This document shows, piece by piece, positions 1 to 11,408 of a stretch of DNA of 64,000 bases; position 1 is the first letter of the stretch, and each line of letters begins with the position of its first letter. Source of the stretch: Geosiphon pyriformis (lineage: Eukaryota > Glomeromycota > Glomeromycetes > Archaeosporales > Geosiphonaceae); assembly GCA_016748015.1 (NCBI GenBank), contig JAAOMT010000770.1, positions 4,223-68,222 on the forward strand. Direction: 5' to 3'. The position numbers were made by a program, and so were the translations under genes. The notes under the pieces are model-generated. The model did not search any database and was not told where the DNA came from. It worked only from the letters and a program-made list of their open reading frames with translations.

Positions 1-389
1 TGCTGCAAGGTGTAACAAGAGCACCGGATTGGGCCCTTATTTCCTTGGAATTGGTGATAACCTTCTTTTGTCTATTTCTAAGCACAAAATTGAGGTAACA
101 AAGTTCTGCGAGTTCTTTGGGAAGAAATGAACACTGAAAGAAGAGGAGGTATGTAATATGTCTCAATCACGAATCTCATCATAACTTTTCTATGGCCACA
201 GTTTAATATGAGCCTTAATATATAGGTGAGTACATCGAGAGTAACGAACACACTTGCTACTCATCAAAAGACTCAAGTCATCAGGCAAATGGTAACTCGG
301 AGCGCCGATGGCGACATTTAGTGGCAAGGTACGCTGGACACTATGCACGTGGTTCATATCGAAGCTTGAGATGCTAACTGATATTTCAG

Positions 390-818
390 ATTAATGAGAA
401 AGAGGAGGAGAAAGAGAAAGAGAAAGTTGGTGGTGAGAGAAAGGAAGGTTTATTGGAGCCAGAGAAAGATGCATTTTTAAAAAAATTGAAGCGACTCTTG
501 TTTGAGACATTACCGGTCTTGTAAGTATCTTTCTTTGGGCTCTGTTTTGTTGGAGTACTTGAAGATGACTTTGTGTTTTCTTTTAGTTTTGATGCATATG
601 CCTGGCCATACGATAATCCTCTCAAGAACCGCGATATGTTGGAGGAGAAATTTATGAATACATACATTTATCCCGTGTTAAAGAAGACGCTTCATCGATT
701 TTCGAATATTTGCTATATACGTAAGGTTTTTTTTTTAAGTGTTTAAAGTAAAGGCCACTACATTTCTCATTTTTTTGTAGCGGCAATAAGCAATCGACGC
801 CTCGACATATTTCTTTAG
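390..818 (+). pseudogene. Remnant or 3' part of a lineage-specific multi-exon gene
   Basis: Three open segments join across two introns with good borders: exon 390-520 (entered after ttcag), intron 521-586 (gtaagt..ttttag), exon 587-720, intron 721-780 (gtaagg..ttgtag), exon 781-818 ending in TAG. Phases agree (2, then 1). The product has a Glu/Lys-rich charged start (INEKEEEKEKEK), a basic helix, then a segment with DAYAWPYDNPL, LEEKFMNTYIYPVL and ISNRRLDIFL. The tone resembles uncharacterised, highly multiplied proteins of arbuscular mycorrhizal fungi, but I cannot name a domain. Upstream, positions 2-127 hold a separate open frame and 236-300 a possible exon, but neither joins in phase. 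The gene may be broken, or cut by the window edge. Function unknown. Confidence 0.35.
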
Positions 819-2284
819 GTATCCATAAACTTTTTTGAAATTGACACGTGCGAAATTCCGACAGATCTGAGGTGCTACTGATAGAGAATTCCAATTGGTG
901 AGGACCAAACGAAGCTACGGTACAGCAATACGCACAACCTGATGGTTCTCTTATGGTTAACCCACAATGGATTCCAAGCGAACAGTACGAAACCCATAAA
1001 CGCGAGCAAGATTATTTAGGTGGATTGTGGCAAAAGTGCAGAATTATAAAATTATAGAATTATGGAGGGAAGATGACCTAAGTTAAATATGAAAAAGTTA
1101 GCCAAGACAATCCAAAACTAATGCCACATTATTCTCTATTTGCGTGAGTGGGTGTTCAAGCTTTAACTTTATCACACCTATTGTACCCTGACACTTAATC
1201 TGGACTTGAATTTCATTGATTAAAACAGGAAAAAACATGAATTTAGTTTTACATTTTCTCGTGAAAACACCAATTACATTCTTTGTAGAGAAATATTTAT
1301 CTTTTCTCTCTCTCTTATGAGATTTATCTGTTATCAAATTTTTGAAGTTTATACGATAACCAAAAACTGTAAATCTCATTATGACATCATTAAATGGATA
1401 CGCCATTAAACGCCATCACTAGATTACTTTGAATCTAAAGTTTTTCCAAAAAAAAAGGTAAAATTTATGTCAGGTTTAATAAAGTTTATAAAAGATATAG
1501 CTTTAGACAAAATTTTCAGCTGTGAAATAATCATTCAAATTGATATTAAAATAAAGTTTAAAAATTGAAAATTCTAGTTTTTACATTTATAATATTATTA
1601 TAATAAGCCAATTTTGTAAATTGTACATTAACTTTTAAAATAATATATATATTGGAGTTGTAGTATTATATTAAAATAAAGTTTCACCATAGGAATTACA
1701 AAAAAAACCATTCAAAGTATACTTTACAAAATAATCTTTGCAAATTATAATCATTATTATTAATTATCTATTGCTTTATTTTTGTTTACAAATTACAAAG
1801 CACAATTTTTTAGACAATCAGTATAATTTAATGTAGATTATTTAAAAGATTTTAAAAACAACTCAAATAAGAAAGCTTTATTTTTTTTGAAGTGTTTAAA
1901 TTAATGTTTCTAATCAGTTAATTACTTAAAAATTTTTAACCAGTATTACTCATAAAGTAATAGAGAAAAATTATAATAAATTAATATATAGCATAAATAG
2001 CCAATTAAATATTAGAAGTTAATAGATAATATAATAGAAATTTTAACAATAATTCAGAAAAAGTGTAAAAATTATTAGAGATTCTAATAATTTGAATAAT
2101 GAAAATTATGTTTATATAACAGTATTAAAAACAGAAAAAATATCTTCCAATTTTCAAAATTTAATTTCTATCAAGTATTTTTAGTAGTTAGAGAATTTAA
2201 TATTTTAAACCAAGTTTATTCTAATAAAGTTACTATTATTATTATTTAATATTTAATTTTATAAATTCATATTTATCTTGTTAA
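819..2284. other. Intergenic, increasingly AT-rich
   Basis: No convincing coding sequence. From about 1440 onward the sequence is nearly all A and T with short A or T runs. An open frame on the minus strand at 1098-1406 shows no recognisable motif and is not called. Confidence 0.5.
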
Positions 2285-4920
2285 AATTTTTTTTTTTATT
2301 ACAAGTTTTATAAGTAAAGTCCAACTGCTATTTAGTACATAGAACCAAACCAAGTGGAACCAATTAAATACAGCTTATGCACAAACTACATGTGGCCAGC
2401 CACTCAGGCCAGACAAGACAACACTACACACCTATGATAATGAAAGCATCACCATCCAAACCAGAAAAAAAATGACACAATTTGCACCTACCAAACCTAA
2501 CAGCAAAAGATTTTAAAACACCAAGCATATAAACAACACCAGCTGACAATGGAGAAACCATACTGCTGGCCAAGCCAGAAACCATACTATTATCCCTAAC
2601 TAAGCCAGCCTTCTCTATTTCTGCTCTATGCTTGGCTTTAACAGCCCATATTCAAATGCACTACAACTCTACTACAAATCTGACATATTCCACAAGGGTC
2701 TGAACAGCTTTCTTCTTTCTCTCAAAAACTGAAACAGCTTTGGCATACCAACCTTTCATTACAAAACTCTTGCACACTGCCATATAAAGATTTACATCCA
2801 AAGAATACAATGAGAGTAAGAGCAAAATAGCAAATAAAAACGCACTTGAAAGACTAGATATCAACATCTATTTCTCAGCAGCTTCAACTAAAATGTTCCC
2901 ATGGAGACCAGAGTCACCAGAACAAGTAAAAGCATGATCAAAGAACTCTATCTTACCACACAGCAAACACAAAACACCAGGATAACCTCTGTTATACAAT
3001 CTCTTTCTAACTACAACTAACAGTTGTTTATATACAGTCTTTATCAAATATGTGTGTAAATTGGCCGACTTCCTATTGGTAAACCCAGAAAACATGTGTA
3101 AATCAGGATGCCAAATTGTTGCAGTAGCATCCCAATCTATATCCTTAACTATAACATTTGGAACTATATCAAAACTTAGACCAGCTTCCCAATAGACACA
3201 GCATATTGATTGGTGTAAGTCTCTAGCAAAATGACAAACATTGCCAGATATGGCAGTCTTCTCAGTGACCAAAAACCTCTCTCAGATTTTAACTGGCAAA
3301 GAAAAAGATGAGGAAATAGTCTTACTAGCCAGCACATCAGTCTTTACATTGCCTAACACATCTGAATGTCCTTTAATCTTTACCCACTTAATTGAAATAT
3401 TCTTGTCTCTAAGAAGATTGACAATTTGCAATCTTTCAATCCAACAATGGTTATGAAAGTCAAGTGTAGTTGAAGAAGCCTCAGAAATGCAGGCATCAAT
3501 TGCAGATTGACTATTTGAGTACAAAACCACTGAGCAAAAAGATGGAACACACTTCAAAGCCAACACCATAGCTTGCAGTTCAGTTAACATAGAAGACAAA
3601 AGTTCAGTAATCTTAATTTCAATGTCTGTGTTCACAGCTAGAAAGTATGTAGCTGCTCCATCTGCTGCCTTAACAGAACTAGTACCTCTCAAGGACTCAT
3701 CTGTATAAACTTCAATGCAATCAGACCACACCTTTAGTAAACTATTACAAATTTCAGAGAACTTATTAGAATCCAAAATACTCAGCACATCTTTCTTAGT
3801 AGCAGTAGCAGCTTCAACCTTTAAAGAAACAGAATTGTTCATAAAATCAGACATCAAAGAAAACCAGTGAGGCACAGGACTCCTTGGGTCTAATTGTTTC
3901 CAACACCAAAATGTTTTCTATTCCATTACTCTTTCTTTTTTATCAAGAATTCTGTTACCAAAAGCAACACCAAAATGCTTCAATGAAAAAATAGACTTGT
4001 AATACAAAGACTAACTCGAAATGCCAGACATTGGAAAATCACCAGACTCATGAAAGACACAAGGTAAATTGTTTGCCAAAAATAGCTCATTCTCCAAAAA
4101 AATTTTCACTATCTCAGCCAAAAAATTGTTTACAGAATTGACATGCAACTTAAAAAAAAATTGCAAAGGATTCAGAGGAGATCATCCCAAAACTTGCAAA
4201 TCCAAAAATCTATGATTAAATAAACCCCCAAAAATGCCATGTTCATTAGAAAATAAAATCAGTAAAGCCAGTTTTCCTTCAGACTGTACTTGCTCAAAGG
4301 GCTTCAAACCATATAAAGAAGAATGGTACAAGACCTTACTGAAAAAGTCATATAGTAAACCAGCTTTGGCTCTAAGATCTTTTCTAACCATGATATCCCA
4401 CTTATGACACACATCTAAAATAACAAAACTGAACTGTGTACGATAGCTAACAATAGATTGCAAAACTACTAAAACCAAATAACAGAATTGTTTGTCTGTA
4501 ATAGCTTTTCTCAACACTATATTAGAAAAAAACCTAACATCCTTATGGGCATGAGCCAAACTGGGCTTAAAGAGACCCTCAGTTAAGAGAAAAATATCCA
4601 AATATCAGTGTGATTCACCCTTTTTAGTAATTAAAATCGGCAAACCATTAATTAATAGCAAAGCATTCTTAACTCTCTGATTGATAGGAATTGCCACTGT
4701 CTTATTATTATTAATTAAGATATTATTGATCACAAAAAACTCACTTGCAATGTTTAAAATATACTGCATAGATGCTTAACTACTTCCGACCCAAATTGTA
4801 TCATCAACAAAAGCACCTGCAGCCAAAAAAAAAGTTTTTTCTCCACTCACTTCAATTTTGCCAGACTTTGCTACAAACTTAGAATCAATTCTATATTCAC
4901 ATAAGCATTCATGCCTTTTT
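2285..4920 (-). mobile_element. 5'-truncated LINE (non-LTR retrotransposon) with RT end, RNase H and zinc-knuckle C-terminus, decayed
   Basis: Read on the minus strand in one continuous frame, the element starts inside the reverse transcriptase. The catalytic signature AFVDDTIWVGSS lies at about 4778-4814. RT thumb/connection sequence follows (4600-4180), then an RNase H domain at 3875-3285 with the expected order YTDES, TELQAMVLAL, SNSQSAID and KGHSD, then a C-terminal cysteine/histidine motif (CLLCG..H..C, near 2960-2910), ending at TAG 2424-2426. The 3' end carries an A-rich tail (plus-strand T run at about 2287-2297). There are eight premature in-frame stops (4776, 4182, 4011, 3918, 3282, 2868, 2661, 2655) but no frameshift that I could find. 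The 5' truncation near 4920 is typical of incomplete LINE insertion. The wording matches the LINE family I know from Rhizophagus-type fungi. Not mobile itself. Confidence 0.88.
3285..3890 (-). pseudogene. RNase H domain segment of the LINE ORF
   Basis: This is the best preserved uninterrupted part of the LINE polyprotein, about 200 codons between stops at 3918 and 3282. The catalytic acidic residues are visible: Asp in YTDESLRG, Glu in TELQAMVLALK, Asp in SNSQSAIDAC, and Asp in the final block KGHSDVLGNVKTDVLA. In the family this domain removes RNA from the RNA:DNA hybrid during target-primed reverse transcription. No start codon of its own is expected, because it is an internal part of a longer polyprotein. 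Confidence 0.85.
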
Positions 4921-7288
4921 ACTTTACATATTGTTAAAATTACTTATTGTTAATACTTAGTTTATTAAAACAACTAAAAAATCTAATTAATAAAATACTA
5001 ATTCTTTATTTATTATTTTTATTATTATTATTAATTTTTTTTGTTTTGTATACTAATTGATTACAGAAAAACATTAAAATTATAACACTAAAAAAAGATT
5101 GTTTGGTGAAAAATACAAAAATAAACATAAAATTAACTTATTAGATATTAAATTACTTACTAAAAAAGTACTAAATACTAAAATAAACTAGTTAAGATGC
5201 CAAAAAAGCCAAACACCAAATGTTATTAGTTATTACAACTTGAATTTCTGTTTATTATACAAAAAAATTAACTGTTAAAATCTTCAAATTTATTAAAACT
5301 TCCAGAATTATTTACCAAAGTACAGTACTAACTTACAAAATTCTTAGTTAAATCTGTTTTATTTTTTATTTTTTTAATACTAATTATTATTTTAAGTTTA
5401 AAAAAGTTTTTAATAAAGTAATAGTTAAAATTAGTATTTATATAAAAATTGTATTTGGTAAAAAAACTTTTGAACATTAATATTATTATAAATACTAAAG
5501 TTTAGATTACTTAGTTTTTAATTATTAAGCTGTTTTTTATAGTTTTTTAAAACAGTTTTTAAGTTTTTTGATATATACAAAAGTTTTATTAGTTAATTTG
5601 CTAACTTAAAATTTTATGTTAAAGCTTTGTTTTTTTGTTAAAGTTTAGTTTAGTTTTTTCTAATAGTTCTGTTAATATAGAATGTAAATTAAAATTGATT
5701 TCTTTAAAATTTAAGTTGTAAAATTTGTTAAGTTTAATTAAATCTGTGATAACAAAAATTGATTCTTTAATAAATTTAATTGTTATTTTTTAGCTGCTAA
5801 AATTGATTTTATTATAGACGTTGAAAGTTGTTTTGTTTTTTAAAAGCTCAGATGATGCTTGTAAATCTGGATGTTTTAAATCAATTATAATTAATTATAA
5901 AAAAGATATAAATATATATTATGTTGAAGAATAAGATTAAGTTTAATAAGAATATAATTAAAAAATAACTGCATAAACATATTAAAAATAAACAGGCATT
6001 TGCTAAATACTTTGGTAAAATTGAAGCATTAAGTACTTTTGATTTGAAAAATAGATGATTTAAGTTTGAATGGTTGGTCACATGTAGTAAATTCATAAAT
6101 CATACTTATAGTTTAACTTCTTTAGAGTTTATATTATAGATTATGATAAAACCATATTTAGTTATTAAAAATCTTTTATTAATTATAACATTATTTATGA
6201 ATTTTTGAAATAAAACAAATTATAAGCTTATAAATGTTTGAATAATAATCAGTTTTTAGACAAAATAAAAGTCATATAAAGATAATTAATTAAGTTATGA
6301 TATATCAAGAAATTGAATTAAAATGATGGTTTGAATGAATTTTATAAAAAATAAAAATAAAATTATTTTGCTTTAGAAAAGTCATAATAATAAGTTTTAC
6401 ATTACAATATAAAATATTTTAATATTTTATAATTTATAATTTATTATTTAATTGTTCAATTATCTAATTATTTAGTTTAATTATTGTAATAATTATTAAT
6501 ATTAATTAAAATTAGCATTAATTTACAAAAAAATTTACGAGTACATTAAATACTTTTCATTATTATTATTTTTTCAAGTTTGTAATTTAAACAGGCTTTG
6601 ATACAAATTTATCGTTCAAAAATTTCATTTTTTGTAATTATTAGTTGTTTGAAATAATTATAAAAAAAAGAATTTGATGAATTTGTATATTTATATAAAT
6701 AAAATAATAAAAAATAATTATAGTTTAAAAACAAATTAATAATTTCACAATCAGAAATATGATTGGTTTAAATTTATTTATATAATAAAACAAATATTAA
6801 TTACCATAATCAAAAGCCTTTTTATTTCTATTCCGATATTTACTATTGCAGTCACCTGAAAATTGCTACAAAACATATTAATTTAATCAAATAAAAAAAG
6901 AGGCAATAGGATCATAACTTTCCTAAAATCAGAAAGCCGCAATGAATAATAGCAATCAAACTCTTATCTTATATAGAGTGGTGTTTACGATAAAATCCTC
7001 ATCATAGCCAAAACCAAATATATTTCGGCGAAACCTCAATACGATAAATCAAATAATGTTTCGAAAATAACGATTTAAGAGCTCCTCTTGTTTACTTTGG
7101 CTCTATTTTCCCGTTTCAATTCTCTATCTTTAATGAAATCTAACCATTCGTTTTCCGTTGCAGATCATTATTTCGGTAAAAACTTCATAAAATGTAATGA
7201 TACAATACGCTAAAACTGCAAGTGTTTGGATCAATTTACCATGTGTAAGTTTATCGTCGTATCTAACGATAGGCTTGATTTGCACCAA
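4921..7288. other. AT-extreme intergenic block
   Basis: From about 4920 to 6900 the sequence is almost only A and T, with long runs of TTTA and AATT words and no motif. It looks like old, decayed repeat sequence. From about 6900 the base composition becomes more normal on the approach to the alcohol oxidase gene. Confidence 0.5.
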
Positions 7289-7296
7289 TATAAATA
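7289..7296 (+). promoter_or_regulatory. Possible TATA box of the alcohol oxidase gene
   Basis: TATAAATA lies 64 bases before the start codon and directly follows CCAA. Spacing fits a fungal core promoter with a short leader. In a genome this AT-rich such a match can arise by chance. Confidence 0.3.
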
Positions 7297-7360
7297 ATAG
7301 TAGTGTTTGAGGGCTTTAATAAACTCTTGCTTTGTAGAAATTTTACTTCTCACCTTTTAA

Positions 7361-9755
7361 ATGTCTGATTTACAAGAACAACAGCAGGAAAACATTCCTG
7401 CTAATTCTGAAATCTTTAGTGAAAAAAAAGTCAAGGTTCTACGGGCTCTAATTGGAGCTTTCATAGCTGAACTCGATGAAACCGAGCAACTAATCTTTTT
7501 GAACAGTGATGGCAAAGCTATCACTTCAAAACCGGAATTGTTGGAAGAACTCGGCAAATTTGATTTATCAAAATCAGACGATTTTTTAGTTAAAATTCAA
7601 AATAGGCTCAAAAGCCTCCCAGCTGACAAAATTCAACAATTGAACTCGAATCTGAAATTGTTGTCAAATGGGGTTACCGCTTATCCATTGACCGGAGCAG
7701 CAAAACCTTTTTATGAACTTTCAAGGAAGCAACGTGAAGCAGTGTTACTTAAATGGAGTACCAGTTCACAAGGGTTCTCCCGAAAGCTATTCACTTCATT
7801 TTCTAAAATGATTTGTGGCAGTTTTTGGTCAGGAGCATATCATTTTTACCCTGCAATTGGATATCCAGGTGTTGATCCAGAGCTTAATGGACCTAAATAC
7901 AAAAATAAAGATTTCCCACGGTTTGAATTTTTAAACCCACCAGAAGAACACGAAGCTGAATTACAATTTGATGTGATTGTCATTGGTTCAGGCGCTGGTG
8001 GCAGTGTTGTGGCCGCTGAATTATCCAAAACGGGGCAAAAAGTTTTGGTCATTGAAAAAGGCAAATATTATCATCAAAGTGAACTCTCTTTGGATCAACA
8101 AGACTCACAAAAATTATTTGAGGGTAATGGAGGTTTGTTAAGCGAAGATGGGAGCTTAAATGTGGCCGCTGGTTCCACTTTTGGTGGTGGAACTACCGTG
8201 AATTGGTCTGGATCTCTCAGGGTTTGTATAGCTTGAACTTTAGTTAAAAAAATCTTGATTTAGAATTTTCAATTTTCGATCTTCTCAATTTCCAATTATT
8301 CTATATTCCGTTGCTCTGAACGACTTTTGATTTAAAACCTCCTTAATTCAGCCCCAACATTTTATACGCGAAGAATGGTCCCGAAAAGGATTGCCATTTT
8401 TCTTGTCTGATGAATATAGTAAATGTTTAAATATTGTCACGGCAAGAATGGGTGTCACAGAGGAGAATATTATACATAATGGATCCAACAAAGTTCTTAT
8501 TGATGGCTGCAAGAAACTCGGATTTGATGTTGAAACGATTCCACAAAATTCAGCAGCCTATCCCCATCAATGTGGATGGTGCTGTTTTGGTTGTAGATAT
8601 GGTGAAAAACAAGGTGCATTAATGACATTCTTACGCGATGCCAAAGATAATGGTGCCAAATTCATACAAAACTGTTATGTCGAAAAGGTCATTATCAATA
8701 ACGGAAAAGCCGTTGGAGTTTCAGCAAAAATTGATGGACATGAATTTACGATTCATGCACAGAAAATTATTGTTTCAGCAGGATCACTTAACAGTCCAGC
8801 GATATTAATTCGAAGTGGATTAAAGAACAAAAATATTGGGAAAAACCTTCATGTACACCCTGTCACCTTTATATATGGCGTTTTTGATAAGGAAATAAAA
8901 TCTTATTCTGGTACCCTCATGACCTCATTATCAAAAGTTGTTGAAAATCTAGATGGTCAATATCACGGTGCAAAAATTGAGGGCATGGCTACACATCCAG
9001 CCCTGTTGTCACTTATATGTCCATGGAAGTCGTCTTTGCAACATAAAACGATGATGACTCAACTCAATCACATCGCTCCTCTGACAATTTTAGTTCGTGA
9101 TAAAGACTCGGGAAGAATAGCCGTAGACAATGAGGGTAAACTACGTGTTCACTATACAATCAGTCCACATGACGCCAAGAGTATGGTGGCTGGAATTATT
9201 GCTGGTTTGAAAATTCTTGTTGCTGCTGGTGCTAAGCGAATAGCAACGGGTCAAGCGGGCATAGAAGAGTTTGTAACCGCAAAAGAAGATCCGTCAAATG
9301 ATCCTAAATTCTTGAAATATTTAGAAAAAGTAGCTAAAGTTGGTGTAGCCCCAAACCAAACATTCATGACAACAGGACATCAAATGGGCACATGGTAAAA
9401 TTTATTCTGATGGGTTTTCTAATGTTATTCAACTATTTAATCAAAATTCATCCTTTGAAAAGCCAAATGGGTTCCAGCCCATCAAGTTCAGTTGTAGACT
9501 CTAACGGTGAGAGCTGGGAGATCAAAAATTTGTATGTCGCTGACGCTAGTATATTCCCGAGTGCATCTGGCGTTGATCCAATGGTAATTTAAAATGGGTT
9601 CTTCCTCTATCCAAATTTTAGGATCAATTGCCAATATTCAATTTATTTTTTATTCTTCAATTTTAAAGGTCACCAATATGAGTCTAGCATATTCAGTCGC
9701 CAAAGGCATCATTTATAAAGATACACCGAAGGTAAGCAATGGATTTTTTTTTTAA
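7361..9755 (+). CDS. FAO: Long-chain alcohol oxidase (GMC oxidoreductase family), four exons
   Basis: FAD-dependent oxidation of long-chain fatty alcohols to aldehydes with O2 as acceptor, a membrane-associated step of lipid or alkane breakdown (family knowledge). Exons: 7361-8221, 8352-9394, 9463-9583, 9669-9755, all phases consistent, about 703 residues, the usual family length. Residues 1-200 are the family's helical N-terminal region. The FAD-binding motif VIVIGSGAGG sits at about 205-214 and GSTFGGGTTVNWSGS follows before residue 287. The C-terminal GMC signature begins at GHQMGT (His near residue 630), is restored across the third exon junction (TG|C) as GTCQMGSSPSSS, and continues to ASGVDPMVTNMS. 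The first in-frame ATG follows a plausible leader. The last exon reads through a gtaagc at 9732 to TAA 9753; if that site is spliced, the last residues differ. No frameshift, so probably functional. Confidence 0.88.
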
Positions 9756-10647
9756 ATATAGTTTCTTTCAAACTTTTTGTGAAAAAGTTCCAAAAGTCAA
9801 CAGGAATCGTCCACTTAGCTATACCGTTTGATTATTTCCCTGTCTCAAATTAGGCGATACCACGCGCCGTCCACACAAAAAGACGAACATTGAGTATGCG
9901 CATTCAAAGTCGTAATTTCTCTTTATAAGAATAGTCATTTTTAATTAATTGTGAGTTTAATGCTCTAAAAAATAATTTTTTCAATTTTTCCACAATCTAA
10001 ATTTAACGTTACCAAATTCCTTACAATGTATTAGCAATGATAAAGATCGTTTCTCAATATTCAAAAATATAACGCAATTTGATATAGAAGATGGAGAAAA
10101 TTTAATAATAATAATAATAATTTACAAATGCTTGAAACTTTATTTTATATTGGACAATTTAAGTTTGCATTATTTTATTTTGGCTTTCTTCCTTTGTTTC
10201 ATGGTTTGTGCTATAAAAGTCTGAGTTTTGAAAAGCTTTGAATTTATTCTCAAACGTAATATCTTGCCATAATATTAAATTCAAATGAAATCAAAACGCC
10301 CGAGGTATTCATATCCTTTTACATACTTCTTGTTGCAACCTGAGCAGTCATTATTTGGAGCATTAATATGTTTCGACATCTGGCTAACAATCGCTTAGAA
10401 ACAGAAATATAAGATTTTTCTTTAAACTTAATTAAGCCTTATTGTGGTATTGACAACTTTCAAATTTTCAACCTTAAACTGGTATACATCTGAGTTTCTA
10501 ACAATAAAGCTCGCTCTGAAGTTGTAACAGAATTTTCAAGCTGACACATCAATATAAAAAAATCAGTGTTGATCGCCTACGCTGACAGTGACAGATATAT
10601 GAACATGCCAAATCATTCCCTGATCTATTCATCTTACCACAAATGCG
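9756..10647. other. Intergenic between alcohol oxidase and TIMMDC1-like gene
   Basis: No coding sequence recognised. Contains an (AAT)n run near 10108-10125. The last 150 bases are less AT-rich and probably hold the promoter of the next gene. Confidence 0.5.
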
Positions 10648-11408
10648 ATGTCTTTTCCTGATCTTACAAAATTACCTTCAGCCAATAAAAAAATTGAATC
10701 TATACCTCCCCAACAAACTCCCCGAAACCCGCCCGACCTTCTTGACAGGTATGGTTTATCACCTAAGGATCGAATTTCTGCGACCACTATAGTTGGGCTT
10801 TTTTATGGATTCTTGTACGGGTCATATGAAGGTGGAAAACGAACAGGGTTTCAATACCTCGCCGAAAATGCGCATAAATTGCCAACGACACGTAGTGGAT
10901 GGTATTTTTATCATAAACGCAAAAATCACAAAGTTATTTTAGGTGGCATGAAACATGGGGTACGTTATTCTGTGAAAACTGGTAGCTTGTGTTTTTTATT
11001 TGTTGGTATCGAAGCTGGATGGGATTCTGTGAGAGGTGAAGCCGATTTCGCTAATACTCTGATATCAGGCCTTTCTACTGCGTTAATTTTTTCATCAATT
11101 TGTGAGTATTTTTATTTTATGATTTACATCTACTGGTAAATATAAATACTTTCAACTACACCAAACCAATTTTTACGCTAATAGATCGCTTACCAATGCA
11201 AAGCATAAAATATGCATGTATGTTTGGGGGTGGGTTTGGCCTTTTTTCTGGAGTAGCCCAGGATGCCTATAGATATTATAAAGGTGAAAGAATCTGGTAT
11301 TTTGATCGATTTCTGAGTTCGAACAAGGCCACAGTTAAAATTTCGGAACCCCAAGTAGAAAATTATGATGCCCGAGATTTTAGGGATGAAAAGTTAGATT
11401 TCAAATAA
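10648..11408 (+). CDS. TIMMDC1: Tim17/Tim22/Tim23-family protein, TIMMDC1-like (complex I assembly)
   Basis: Two exons, 10648-11101 and 11185-11408, joined by an 83-bp intron (gtgagt..aatag) in phase 1, give 225 residues. After a proline-rich N-terminus (residues 10-35) come the glycine-rich membrane segments of the Tim17 family: TTIVGLFYGFLYGSYEGG, a basic loop with YHKRKNHKVILGGMKHGVRY, SLCFLFVGIEAGWDSVRG, and TLISGLSTALIFSS. After the intron follow YRLPMQSIKYACMFGGGFGL and a charged tail. Four membrane spans and the loop pattern fit TIMMDC1 (C3orf1), an inner mitochondrial membrane factor for assembly of the complex I membrane arm. A general Tim17-family protein is the alternative. An overlapping ATG at 10643 is out of frame. 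No presequence is obvious, as is usual in this family. Confidence 0.7.

Noticed and set aside
7846-8064. Minus-strand frame inside the alcohol oxidase exon 1
   Set aside because: Antisense shadow of the FAD-binding region.
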